Shown one piece after another: positions 32,151 to 43,099 of a stretch of DNA of 64,000 nucleotides. The DNA is taken from contig JAHDVF020000106.1 of the NCBI GenBank assembly GCA_022606425.2, positions 1,426,001 to 1,490,000 on the forward strand, read 5' to 3'. The translations under genes and the position numbers were made by a program. Source of the DNA: Lepidostoma basale (taxonomy: Eukaryota; Arthropoda; Insecta; Trichoptera; Lepidostomatidae). Numbering within the stretch: position 1 is the first letter of the stretch; each line of letters begins with the position of its first letter. The notes beneath the pieces were generated by a model that saw only the letters and a list, made by a program, of their open reading frames with translations, had not been told where the DNA came from and did not search any database.

Positions 32151-32499
32151 AAACATTTGATAAATTCCACGTGATCATATAAATATATAGTATGTATAAT
32201 AATATTATTTTTTTAATATTCGTTCATTACCAAATATCGTTTGCAATTTTTTTAATCATTAAAATGTTCCAGTTTATTTCAAGTTTTCTCATTTTTCTAC
32301 CGAGCTTAAGTGTCGTAAATGCGATAAGCATTACCAGATTCAGATGTTTACTATTGTATTTGACCTGATTTACAGTTATTGTATTCTGCTACTGAGCTAG
32401 AAACAATATTTTATGACTTCTATAAATAGTTCATAATGGTTACATTTTATAGGACAATGCTCTGAAAATATTGTATAATAACGTTTCTTGAACAATGGC

Positions 32500-32895
32500 C
32501 CTACAATTCATATCGAGCCTTAGACTCCATTATTCCACGTCTCCAACTCCTCCTGTCCTCCGCTTCGAACCTCCAACTTGACACTCGTAACAATCCTCCC
32601 CTTGCAGCCTTGGTGGTCCAATTGGTATTTTACCACCTGGGTGCCACTCCAGCAATCTTTATGGGATTCGCAATGACGGCATCCTCTGCACGTAACCGGT
32701 CCATCTCAGTCTATTCAGTCTGACCTGTGTGGAGAAACTGGGAGCTTTGTAGATATTGTACAGCTCGTCATTATGCCGCACTCCTTCACCGTCATTCACA
32801 GGTCCCAGAATTGTTCCCTGCGCAACACCCTTCTCTCAAAAGTATCCAGTCGCTCTGCGGTTTTCACTGTCATAGTCTACGCCTAACTCTAAAAT
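32500..32895 (-). mobile_element. RTE-D LINE C-terminus, diverged
   Basis: Minus-strand match to 16257-16712, with several indels and no open frame. 3' end at the left (32502). Confidence 0.75.
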
Positions 32896-32934
32896 TTTAT
32901 ATTATATTTTATATTGATAACACCCCCCCCTCCC

Positions 32935-33288
32935 TTTTCTGTTCAATCTGATAATGGACGAACTTAAAGAGGATAACCAATCGCTACAACTGGGATATAG
33001 GATGGCAGAGCAAATTGGCAATGTGGTCTGTTATGCAGACGATGCTATAATCATAGCTGAAAACAAAAATTACTTACAAAAAATGCTAGACACACTAGTA
33101 AGAAATACAACATGACGATCTTTATCGAAAAAAACAAAATGTATGACCCCAAAACACCCAAAACATGTAACCTGGTTATAGAAAATCATCCCATACAACA
33201 AGTCAGGACGTTCAAGTATCAATGCAATAGACCTGGTGGAAGGAGCTGATCTTCGGGAATAAATTCAAGCCCAAGTAAACAAGGCAGA
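32935..33288 (+). mobile_element. LINE RT palm fragment
   Basis: Plus strand: LFNLIMDELKEDNQSLQLGY, then NVVCYADDAIIIAENKNYL (YADD catalytic box at 33034-33045), then a frameshift. RTE-like RT. Cut off at 33288 by a palindromic repeat. Confidence 0.78.
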
Positions 33289-33470
33289 TTTTTTTAACTA
33301 CATCCACTTTTGTCTTTATTTCGACAGTTACCAGTTTCATCAGCCTCGTTGGCATCGACAGACTGGAGTCCAGTCTGTCGATGCCAGCGAGGCTTGCGAA
33401 ACCGGTCACTGTCGATATAAAGACAAAAGTAGATGTATTTAATAAACATCGTTTTATTTCATTAATATTT
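33289..33470. repeat. Palindromic element with hammerhead-like cores, family 3
   Basis: Near-perfect inverted repeat: arms at 33289-33366 and 33369-33460, meeting at GGAGTCC. Each arm carries CTGTCGA-T-hairpin-GAAAC or its decayed form, followed by CGGTC/AATAAAGACAAAAG. Related to 61150-61350. Confidence 0.7.
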
Positions 33471-33777
33471 AAATATACGAGTATGTAATCTTTGTGTTTT
33501 TTATTTATTTAATTAATTGAAATGAAAATGAAACTCCCCCGAGTAACCCTGTGTAAAGAGTAGATCATCGTAACATATCGTTGGATATAATCACACGTAT
33601 TTCAAAATAAATACAATTATAATTTATATAGATAAATCGACATAGATTAATTGGTGTCCTCAAAATGATAAGAAACTTATTTATTTTAATCCTCCATGTT
33701 CTTCAGGGGTGTGATACCTTCAAAATCATTACTGCAAATAGAAATATATCGACTCAAACAATTATGGCAGTGCACAA

Positions 33778-33890
33778 TAGGGTTCAACGACCTTCGTGGC
33801 AGGGAGGCAAGAGCTATGACTGTAACACCGAAGGTTCCGGGTTCGATTCTCAGCGATGGCAGTGTGATTAATACATTGATACAATCAATA
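33778..33890 (+). mobile_element. tRNA-derived SINE, 5' part
   Basis: CGACCTTCGTGGCAGGGAGG head (box A) and GGTTCGATTCT (box B near 33839), then truncated at a TTAATACATTG sequence. Confidence 0.75.
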
Positions 33891-33899
33891 TAATATTGT

Positions 33900-34100
33900 T
33901 GACGAAAAAACAACGACAATAATAACAAAAACACCAAAAACGACAAAAACCCCAACCCCAACCCCATACCACTAACAATATCACCAACAATAACAAAATT
34001 AACAATAAATAACAAGAATAATAATTATTATTATTACAATTTTAAATATCACCAACGCTCGTCCGACTCCTTCTTCTTTTTCTTCTTCCGTTGTTATTTC
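33900..34100. repeat. Low-complexity A/C-rich and CTT-rich tract
   Basis: Interrupted AACAA/CAAAAAC units to about 34035 and a CTT-rich run at 34067-34095, probably the reversed AAG tail of a lost LINE. Confidence 0.7.
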
Positions 34101-34119
34101 AGATCCCCCCGACGCACTT

Positions 34120-34875
34120 AGGGGTATTTCCTATAATTAGCCGGCCATAAATCGAATTTGCAGAATGGGAATTTGTTTTTGGGAATGTTGAATAGACACC
34201 AAACAAAGAGCAATTCTTTCCGTCATCTAATATGAATCGTGGGCTGGAGTGTGTCTGTTTGAATTAGACTGCCGTTCTAAGTGTTCGTATCTCTTTAAGG
34301 AATTATTGAAAAATCAATGATTTAAAAAGTGAATATTTTTATTTTGGAGTTCGCTTATGAATTTTTTTTTGATGGATCGGTTATTCCAGGTAAGCGTTCA
34401 AATATACTGACAAGTTTTATTAAAATATATTGATAATTAAGTATATTTTAATGGTTTGAAAGTCATGTCCATTATTTTCGTAAAAAAAATCTTTGTTTTT
34501 TGTATTCAAAATGGTTTTTGTTGTACTTTCGGGTATGTCCCCGTAGTTTTATCGATTGTAACTGAAAAAAGTGCGTTTGTACTTATTAAATGCATCAAAG
34601 TTGTTCGCAAATTCCCGTAAAATCAATATTTTTAGGGTCAACAATCAAACCACATTATTTCAAGATTAATTTATTTTTCGAGTTGAGTTTGTTGATGAAA
34701 CAACTGAATGGTGCTCTAGTGAAGAAGAATGGGATTCGTCATCGTATTGAGTGCACTGATTTTTTATTTCTTTGAAATGTATTAGGTATGTTCTCACAAT
34801 AATTTACTCTTATGTAATATTATACTTTTCTATAAAATATGTTCACCAAAGGTTGGAAAAATATAAATGATTTCA
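34120..34875. other. No recognisable feature
   Basis: AT-rich and unlike other parts of the window. The frame at 34590-34775 has no recognisable domain. Confidence 0.5.
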
Positions 34876-34878
34876 AAT

Positions 34879-35521
34879 AAACTAACTAACTAACTATCCA
34901 TCACGCCGTTTCCCCGGAGGGGTAGGCAGAGAGGATGGATCGCCACATTGTTCACATCCTGACATAATTCTCGCGCCTCTTTTAAATTTACACATCGTGA
35001 CATGCACGCTCGTCGATTGTTCCTACATCGAACATGGCCGCCTTTCAGTAATTGATTAATTTGGTCATGCCAAGTCTTCCTTGGCCTTCCTCGACTTATT
35101 TTCCCATTCACACTACTTGTGTATATCTTTTTAACCATTCTTTCCTCATCCATTCGTTCCATATGTCCAAACCATCTTAGTGACACTTTCTTAATTTTAT
35201 TTATCACGCATTCATCCGCCTTACATTCCTTTCTTACTTCATCAATAGATATTCTATCATATATTGTTTTTCCGCGTATTCTTCTTAATGACCTCATTTC
35301 TACGGCATTTATCCTACTTTCATCCTTCTTCTGCCAACTCCAAGCTTCACTTCCATACATAAGAGTCGGGACAAGAACTCCATTGTGCACTGCCATCTTT
35401 GCTTCAGTCGATATATTTCTATTTTACGTAATGACTTTGAGTGCACTATTTATTTTATTTCCAGCTCCAACCCTTCTTCCGATATCTTTCTCCATTCTTC
35501 CATCTCTTGTAAACATACTTC
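34879..35521 (-). mobile_element. TTAG-tail LINE, C-terminal half
   Basis: Minus strand 35396-34890 is open for 168 codons: MAVHNGVLVPTLMYGSEAW, DEVRKECKADECVINKIKKV, LRWFGHMERMDEERMVKKIY and GRPRKTWHDQINQLLKGGHV. Upstream in another frame is the VYLGSMFT/GAGNKIN part. Tail CTAACTAACTAACT at 34880. Confidence 0.85.
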
Positions 35522-35600
35522 ACACTGCAATCGCCAGGAATCGAACCTGGAACCTTCGGTGTGGCAGTCAAAGTTCTTGCCACTCTGCTAAGAAGGTTTT
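35522..35600 (-). mobile_element. tRNA-derived SINE head
   Basis: Minus strand: box A-like TGGCAAGAACTTTG and B box GGTTCGATTCC (35536-35546). Only the tRNA-like head remains. Confidence 0.7.
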
Positions 35601-35924
35601 TCAAATGAAAAACGAAAATAGAAAATCAAATAAATAAAAGGGGGTGGCGGGGAGGAATGAAGTGGGAATGCTCAAAACAAAATGATGGCGAATATAAAAT
35701 AAATAAATAAATATAATTAAGATCACAACCATCGTTGTGATCTTATTTTGATAATGGAAAACTTAAAAACTATAATTATCACAATATGAATACGTGATAT
35801 TATGATAACATCTGTTTTCTACAACAGTATCAAATTCATTATGATGTATCCTTAGATAAACGTGACACAATAATAAATAATTAACGTACTATCGTTATTA
35901 TTTTTATTGTTAGCAAATGATTAC

Positions 35925-36005
35925 TCATCGTCATCATCATTGGCCTATATCCGTCCACTCCTGGACTTAGGCCTCCTCTGTCTGCTTCCATGACTGTCGA
36001 TCATG
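35925..36005 (-). mobile_element. RTE-1 LINE 3' tip
   Basis: Matches the 3' end of 41151-41647 (ATATCCGTCCACTCCTGGAC region), with an ATG-rich tail at the left. Confidence 0.6.
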
Positions 36006-36370
36006 TGACTTAAATGTCAAACAATTGTAAAAAAAATATTGAGACTTTATCGAAACAATTAATTAACATTCTTCTTCTTCAAGTGCCCTGCTGGGTCCCC
36101 TATAAAGGACTGAATGATGGTAGATAACTTGGTGGTAAAGGGTCATTATTGATAAGGAAGATGGTAATAATTTATGTCGTGGTCTGGAAATGAAAAATAT
36201 GAAGTTGGAGTAGTGCAAGGAATAATAGAGTCGCAGTATTCTGACGTACCAAAGGAGTGTGGTATCTGTAGGCTGTCATCGGGCAAGGACGCTTACATTA
36301 CTCGTTGAATGATATGGACCTGTCTTTCCTCAATGTCAACCATAACCAAGTGTACCTTCGCTTCTGACTA

Positions 36371-36600
36371 ACGACCTTTGTGGCAGAGTGGTAAAAGCTC
36401 TGACTTCCGAAGGTCCCGGGTTCGATTCCCGGCGATGGCAGTGTGATTGTCACACTGTCTTTGGTCTGGTGTAGAATTCATATGACAATAAAATGGCGAT
36501 AGATTGGCTACCTATCACATGTCACGAGAATCAATATAATAGCAAAAAAATAAATTGTGTACAGTAATTGGATTCAAACAACCTGTTTTATACATAAAAA
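36371..36600 (+). mobile_element. tRNA-derived SINE with intact Pol III boxes
   Basis: Best head in the window: box A TGGCAGAGTGG at 36381-36391 and box B GGTTCGATTCC at 36419-36429, with the normal spacing of a tRNA promoter. The body follows (TGTGATTGTCACACTGTC and on), ending with an A-rich tail near 36600. Transcription by RNA polymerase III is inferred. Not a tRNA gene: the acceptor stem does not close. Confidence 0.88.
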
Positions 36601-36940
36601 AAAAACTTGTAAAATGTAATGTATTCTTTCTAGTGTTAATTTAACTAGCTTAACGTCGAGCCTGCTCGTGTGTTCCTGGTTTGATGGACCCTTCCAAGCA
36701 GAATAATTGTGTAAAATAGTTGAAAAGTATTAATGAATGAGCCCTCTTTTGATATCAGTTCCAGATTAGATGCGTACAGTCATTCATCTTAGTTCCGCCA
36801 GTACCACGGCAGGCGACACCAACCTCAATCAATATGACCTTTTCAATTTAACTCCACTACGCTTGTGTATTATGTGGCAGATATCCAAGATGTCACGTGT
36901 CTTTTTCACAATCAAATATGTATTACATAAATATACAATA
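36601..36940. other. No recognisable feature
   Basis: No supported gene or repeat family. Confidence 0.45.
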
Positions 36941-37038
36941 TTTGTGAATCCCATATCGCCTCATAATAATAACAATAATAATTAAATAATCAGATAATCC
37001 ATTGTTTTGGCGGAAACACTTCGATATTTCAACATTCT

Positions 37039-37495
37039 CTCTCTCTCTCTCTCTCTGGTCAATCCTGGGATGGTTTGGAGCAATTTCCTATATTCTTCTC
37101 TTCCATTCTCCCCTGTCTTGTGCGGCTCTTTTGAAATCTGCATATGATGAGCAGCGCACGTCCACCAACAGGTCCTCCAGGTACTCTCGGCGTGGGCGTC
37201 CCCTAGAGTTTGTCCCCTTGGTCATACCCTCCATTATGGCATGCAAGAGGCCTTCTTGTCGTATTACATAGCCGATCCATCTTGCACGCCTTTCGGACAA
37301 GGTCCTAAGCAGGTGTCTTCCTCCTTCAATTCTTTGGAGAACCTCCTCATTTGTAATGTGGTATCTCCAGGAAATTCCTAATAGTCTTCTGTAGGACCAC
37401 ATCTCAAAAGCCTCTAGTCTCCGTTTATCTCTTTCGGATAGGCTCCATGTCTCGCAGCCGTATATCAAGATACTCCATACATAGGTCTTGATGAG
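37039..37495 (-). mobile_element. RTE-C LINE C-terminus
   Basis: Minus ORF 37468-37088: MIYGCETWSLSERDKRRLEA, YRRLLGISWRYHITNEEV, RARWIGYVIRQEGLLHA and GRPRREYLEDLLVD. It ends at a (CT)n run at 37039-37058. Confidence 0.83.
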
Positions 37496-37534
37496 GATTT
37501 CAACATTATTAAATGTTTAAATTATAAAACTTTA

Positions 37535-37822
37535 TTACTTTTAAAATTTAAAACACTGTTATATCACAATTTCTTTTAATTCACCGAGAGTGTCGCGACA
37601 GCTGTTTCGCCAACCGATTTTGGCATCATCAGGTGTTACAATAAACTGAATCCGTAACACCTACGTATCAGGTGTTACAATAAACGTAGGTGTTACCTAT
37701 TCAGTTTATTGTAACACCTGATGATGCCATCATCGGTTGGCGAAACAGCTGTCGCGACACTCTCGGTAAATTAAAAGAAATTGTGATATTATAACAGTGC
37801 TTTAAATTTTAACAGTAATAAT
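37535..37822. repeat. Long palindrome with paired hammerhead-like cores, family 2
   Basis: Arms of about 115 bp. Right arm (+): CTGATGA at 37718-37724, a GCC...GGC hairpin, GAAAC at 37742-37746 and GTC at 37751-37753. The left arm mirrors it (GTTTC at 37604-37608). A central spacer holds the small palindrome GTAACACCTACG. Confidence 0.75.
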
Positions 37823-37870
37823 GTCGAAGTATCATAGTGTTTCGACCAAAACATTGTTAGCAGCCAATGC

Positions 37871-37990
37871 TAGCATCGTCAGGTCTTACAATCAACTTGA
37901 TTGTAAGATTGTAAGAAAAATAGTTGATTTTAAGACCTGACGATGCTAACATCGGTTGGCGAAACAGCAGCCGTGATTAAATGTAATCAA
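37871..37990. repeat. Second inverted pair of family 2 cores
   Basis: The minus copy near 37866-37905 is decayed. The plus copy has CTGACGA at 37937-37943, the GCTAAC/GGTTGGC helix and GAAAC at 37961-37965. The GTC triplet is lost (CCGTG). Confidence 0.6.
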
Positions 37991-38124
37991 TTGTGATATT
38001 CATAACAAAGTTTTTTAATTTAAACAGTTAATATTGTTGTAATATCAAAGTGTTTTAGCCAAAGCAATGGATTATCTGATTAATTAATTATTATTGTTAT
38101 TATTATGAGGCGATTCACAACTAA

Positions 38125-38690
38125 CTAACTAACATGCGCGCTCGTCGATTGTACCTACTTCGAACATGACCGCTTTTTTAGTAATTGATTAATTTGGTCA
38201 TGCCATGTCTTCCTTGGCCTTCCCAGACTTCTTTTCCCATTCACACTACTGGTATATATCTTTTAAATCATTCTTCCCTCATCCATTCGTTCCATATGTC
38301 CAAACCATCTTAGTGGCCCTTTCTTAATTTTATTTATCACGCATTCATCCGCATTCCATTCCATTCTTACTTCATCGTTAGACATTCTATCATACATTGT
38401 TTTTCCGTACATTCTTCTTAGTGACCTAATTTCTACGGCATTTATCATACTTTCATCATTCTTCTGCCAACTCCAAGCTTCACTTCTATACATAAGGAGT
38501 ATTGTGTTGATTAAATAATTGTTTAAATTAAAAAAAGCTTTGGCGTAAAATCTACGAGCATGCATGTCACGATGTGTGAATGTGGAAGAGGCTCGAGAAT
38601 TATGGAAGGGTAGAACAGTGTGGCGATCCATCTTCTCTGCCAATCCCTCCGGGGAAACGGCTTGATGGTTAGTTTGTTTGTTAGTACATT
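38125..38690. mobile_element. Two TTAG-tail LINE fragments
   Basis: 38125-38510 (-): SEAWSWQKNDESMINAVEIR through LRWFGHMERMDEGRM and a broken 3' end. 38545-38690 (+): the terminal part with GGGGAAACGGC and a TTTG-like tail. Confidence 0.72.
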
Positions 38691-39180
38691 AATAATTATT
38701 ATTTTAAGGTAAAAAGATAATAATTAAAACATTTGCACTTTGTTCGAAATAACTTATAACTTATAGGTTTTAGGTAAGACATTATGATTTCATCTTGTTT
38801 AAATAAATACCCAAATCGTAATTATTGTTGTGGTAAGCAAGCAATTTTTATTATTTTTCATACAAACTGCATATGGTTTAAGCATTTTTTTGCCTGGATT
38901 TCAAAATGGCTCTTACGTCGTTCATTAAAACTTGTTTAATCCTTCCAAGGAATTCTACCTGACTTTTAGAGGGAGATGAAACGAAAACCGAACCGATTTT
39001 TCTGTAAGTGCGAAAGAGATAAATTATTATGAGCCTCTGTTGTGTGCCCTAGTAACAACGAAAAATGATAATTTTGTTGAATTTTTACAAATAAAATAAA
39101 AATATTAATGTGGTAGAAAGCGAGGATAGGCCGGCATGACGTGCTTAACGAATTCCTGCGATTATTTATAGTGCCATGAA
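38691..39180. other. No recognisable feature
   Basis: No gene or repeat supported. Confidence 0.45.
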
Positions 39181-39184
39181 ATTA

Positions 39185-39505
39185 ATTCATCACTGCAAAT
39201 AGAAATATGTTGACTGGAGCAAAGATAGCAGTACACAATGGGGTGTTAGTGCCGACCTTTATGAATATTAGTGAAACTTGGAGAAGAAGGATGAAAGTAG
39301 GATAAATGAGATCATTAAGAATGTATGATAATACTCGTATACCTAAAATTAAGAAGAAAGAAAATAATATAGATAAGGCATGCGTCCTAAATAAAATTTT
39401 AAAAGGGTCATTAAGATGGTTTGGACCTATGGAACGAATGGTTGAAAAGATATAGGTATACAAGTAGTGTAAATGGAAAAATAAAGCCAAGGAAGACATA
39501 TAATT
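39185..39505 (+). mobile_element. Degraded TTAG-tail LINE fragment
   Basis: Recognisable strings ANRNMLTGAKIAVHNGVL and LRWFGPMERM remain, with multiple deletions. No tail. Confidence 0.6.
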
Positions 39506-39579
39506 AATGTTTTTAATTTAAATTTAGGGCATTAGTACGTGACTCAAAAAATAATCTATTAATTATTATCGAACCCAAT

Positions 39580-40285
39580 TAATTAACAGTCTTCTACTTT
39601 CTTCCTGTGATGAAGACGAGCAGCTTTCTCTCCATCTCTTTGGTGGTCGTCCTGGTGGTCGACGGCCCTCTGGAGTCTCGTGCATCACGATATTAGGAAT
39701 TCTTGCTGGATCCATTCTCTCGATGTAGTCCCTCCAGAATCGTCTTCTCTGCCTACTCCATCTCACTATGTCTTAAATTTTGCAGGATTTGCGAATTTCT
39801 TCATTGGATATCCTATCTCTAAGGATTCTCCTCACAATAGGTCGCAATGTTCTCTTTTCTGCTACTCTTAAGAGATGTTTGGTTCTAACAGTGTCTGCTT
39901 TTGTTTTGATTCTGATGCATGTTTTATAAATTCTAGCTTTGCTTTCCACTAGCATATGCTTATTGTCCCAGACAGTGTCCCTTAGACATCCGGAGATAAC
40001 TGCAGCTTTATTAGTCTGTTTTTTACTTCATTATATAGATCGCTGCAACTAGATATGTCCACACCCAGATATCTGAACTTCATGACCTGTTCTAGGGGTT
40101 TATCGTCTACAACCAATTTGCACCTGAGATGCTTTCTGGATATTGTTAGACATTTGGTTTTTGCGACGGATATCATCATATTATACCTCTCAGACGCAAG
40201 ATGGAACCTATAAAGCATTCTTTGTAGATCGTCTTCACTTTCTGCCAGTATTGTTGCATCGTCAGCATAGCATACCTAATGATAG
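39580..40285 (-). mobile_element. RTE-A LINE, RT thumb to C-terminus
   Basis: Minus strand: MMISVAKTKCLTISRKHL, LEQVMKFRYLGVDISSC, KADTVRTKHLLRVAEKRTLR, ISNEEIRKSC, RWSRQRRRFWRDYIERMDP and RRPPGRPPKRW. Three frames because of stops near 39773 and 39980. AAG-rich tail at the left. Confidence 0.82.
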
Positions 40286-40329
40286 CATACATTAATGAGT
40301 TGTATCAATCGATTTCACTTATGTATTCC

Positions 40330-40580
40330 TAATCGAACTTATAGCCAGAGAGGGCAGTACCCAATGGACATTCAGAATACTCAAATGGTGACCTTGGACA
40401 AATAAAAGGAGTGTTGGGAGGCCACCTTAAAGATGGACTGACGATATTACCCAAATAGCTGGAACGACCTAGATGCGGAAGGGACAAAACAAGGACAAGT
40501 GGAGAAAAATGGAAGAGGTCTATATACAGCAGTTGAGAAGAAAAAGCTGATGAAAAGGAAGAAGAAGAAGCATCAATCGA
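40330..40580 (+). mobile_element. RTE-like LINE 3' end
   Basis: Plus-strand remnants of the C-terminal WNDLDAEGTKQGQVEKNGRG and a (AAG)n-rich tail at 40553-40572. Confidence 0.6.
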
Positions 40581-40599
40581 AGAATTGACTTGCAGTAGG

Positions 40600-41012
40600 T
40601 ACGTTGACTATCGTGAGAAATCCAAAGATTCGTTATTTAGTGCGCTGGAACGAGATAGATCATACGTAGACTTATGGGTTAGAAGAAGACGGAGGAGTCT
40701 GAATTTTTTTAAGACGATGGATCATCGAACACTAGTGTGAGAGAGACGCAATGATGGGAGACGGGGATAGGTGAGAAATTCTTTGTAAAATGAGAACATG
40801 CATTAGAGCGAGATGGATGCTTAACCCTGTAACTGACACCAGATCATAATATACGTTTTTCCAGACGTCTAGTATATTATAATTCTAACATATAGGTACT
40901 GAGTCATCTCAGACTTATTTATAACATTTTATTAAAGTGTGTCAAATGCAAATATGATAATTGAATTCAGAACGTGTAAAAGAGCTATGAACAATTTTTT
41001 TATTATTGTCTT
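40600..41012. other. No recognisable feature
   Basis: Some arginine-rich reading near 40680-40760 may be an old LINE trace. Nothing I can name. Confidence 0.4.
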
Positions 41013-41735
41013 GAACAATGATGTAAAAACTCCATATTAAATAAATAATATAAATGAAAACGTCAGTTTTCTAGAAGTTTTATTATATTTTATGGGAATG
41101 ACATGTCTCGCCCTTCTAATGCATTATCAAATGACATTTAATAATGCCTTCTTCTACTTCTTCTTCCTCAGCCTATTCCCGTCCACTCCTGGACAAAGGT
41201 CTCCTCCATTCGCTTCCATGTCACTCTGTCCTGTGCAGACTGCATCCAGGTTATTCCGACGTGTCTCTTCAGATCATCCTTCCACCGTAGTTGCGGTCGC
41301 CCTGCACTTCTTTTCACCGTCCACGGTCTCCAAGTCAGCAGTCTTCTTGTCCATTTTTCATCTGAGCTTCTCTCTACGTGACCTGCCCACTACCATTTTA
41401 TAGTCGCCACCCGGTGGACGATGTCAGTGACCTTTGTTTTTTCTCTCACCGTATCGTTTCTGGCTCTGTCTCTTGGGCTTCTTATTCCTAACATGGCTCT
41501 TTCCATGGCTCTTTGGGTCACTCGTAGATTCTCGGCACTTTATTTGGACAATGTTACAGTTTCAAGACCATAAGTACCAACTGGCAGAACGCAGGCTTCA
41601 TCGACTTTTCGTTTCAGGTTGATCGGTATTTTCCGGTTAAGGTTAAGATAATGCCTTAAAAGGGTGAAACATGTCATTACCATAAATTATATTAAAACTT
41701 CTTGAGAAACTAACGTTTTCATTTGTATTGATTAG
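41013..41735. mobile_element. Foldback element split by RTE-1
   Basis: Same foldback as 4045-4290. The arms at 41040-41150 and 41648-41730 would form one element if the LINE (41151-41647) were removed. Confidence 0.82.
41151..41647 (-). mobile_element. RTE-1 LINE with 10-bp target duplication
   Basis: Flanked by ATAATGCCTT at 41141-41150 and 41648-41657. 5' truncated, minus strand, with its AAG-rich 3' tail at 41151-41166. Best-preserved RTE-1 copy, although the frame is broken at about 41400. Confidence 0.9.
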
Positions 41736-41754
41736 CTATGAACAAAGTAAATAA

Positions 41755-42605
41755 AGATAATTGGACATGTGGAAAGAATAAATGTAGAAAGCATCGTAAA
41801 GAAAGTATACGATAATGATGTGAATATGTGTACGGAACAGGAAGTAGAGGAAGACCGAAAAAAACGTGGTATGATCAAATCAATCAAATTTTAAACGTAA
41901 GTTATTTCGAACAAGTTTTAATTTAAATAATTTACATTAAATTATTTATCATTAATGTAATAACTAACAAACCTTCCCCGGAGTGATAGGCAGAGAGGAT
42001 GGATCGCCACACTGTTCTATCCCGACATAATTCTCGAGCCTTTCCACATTCACACATCGTGACATGCATGCTCGTTGATTGTTCCTACTTCGAAAATTGC
42101 CGCCTTTCAGTAATTGATTAATTTGGTCATGGCACGTCTTCCTTGGCCTTCCTCGATTTCTTTTTTCATCCACACTACTTCTTTCATATTTTAAATCATT
42201 CTTCCCTCATCCATTCGTTCCATATGTTCAAATCACCTTAGTGACCTTCAAATCACCTTTCTTATTTTTATTTATCACGCATTCATTCGCCTTACATTAC
42301 TTTTTTACTTCATTATTAGATATTTTATCATACTTCGTTTTGCAGCACATTCTTGTTAGTGACCTCATTTATACGTCATTTATTCTACTTTCATTTGCTT
42401 CTGCCAATTCCAAGCTTCACTTCCAAGCATAAGGGTCGGCACTAAAACTCCATTGTGCACTGCCATCTTTGGTTATTAACTTGCTCTAATTTCTCACCGT
42501 TCACACTTACGAGTATGTAATCCGTTATACATTCTTTCTTTCCAAAAACCATAACTTTAGAATTTGACACGTTCATCACAGGGTCATACTTAATTGTGGA
42601 CTTCA
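41755..42605. mobile_element. Two TTAG-tail LINE fragments
   Basis: 41755-41910 (+) is an internal piece (GHVERI..., then GRPKKTWYDQINQIL). 41965-42605 (-) runs from the tail end through RNRGRPRKTCHDQINQLLKG up to the VNISVN/MVFGKKE part, with many indels. Confidence 0.72.
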
Positions 42606-42671
42606 TACTGACCGACTCTCATTCGCAAAGTCCGACAGAAGATTGTTAATATCATTATTTAATATCAATAA

Positions 42672-43090
42672 TTGAAGTCACTCGAGAGGAGTCGAGACAT
42701 TCACTTGGGTGTTCACTTCTTTCGACTGATAGGCGGTTGTATACACAACTCAGAAATCCCGAGTGATGTAGGTCTGTTCGTCCCTGATAATTATCTTCGA
42801 CAAAGGGGCCATAGATTGTTTTATCTCCCACGATGCAGAACTAACCTGCCAATAACCTGCCAAGGTAGAGCTATTGCTCTAGCTCGGAGTTGAACGTATT
42901 TTGTGATAGTTTGGCTCATCTTAATTATAATTGTTTGGTATATTTATTTTATTAATTTGTCATGCATCTTATGTTTCTCGCTCTTTTTATTAATCTATTA
43001 TGTATTACTTATTATTGTGTATCTCTAACTTGTATCTTTAGTGTATTGGAAAAAAATTCTGTAATGCTTTAGATATGTTTAAAATAAATA
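42672..43090 (-). repeat. Unclassified interspersed repeat U1, copy 2
   Basis: Inverse of 1590-2008. Its tail end (43070-43095, AAATAAATAAATGAAATG) directly abuts the next LINE. Confidence 0.6.
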
Positions 43091-43099
43091 AATGAAATG

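Larger units (their letters stand above)
36945..38120. mobile_element. Composite foldback element
   Basis: The outer inverted repeats at 36955-37026 and 38038-38117 start from ATCGCCTCATAATAATAACA and its complement. Inside lie an RTE-C fragment (37039-37495), a long palindrome (37535-37822) and another inverted hammerhead-like pair (37871-37990). The arm sequence also occurs at 10850-10920, next to a SINE. Confidence 0.75.

Noticed and set aside
36371..36442. tRNA gene
   Set aside because: Box A and box B are perfect, but the acceptor stem does not close and the sequence continues into a repeated SINE body.
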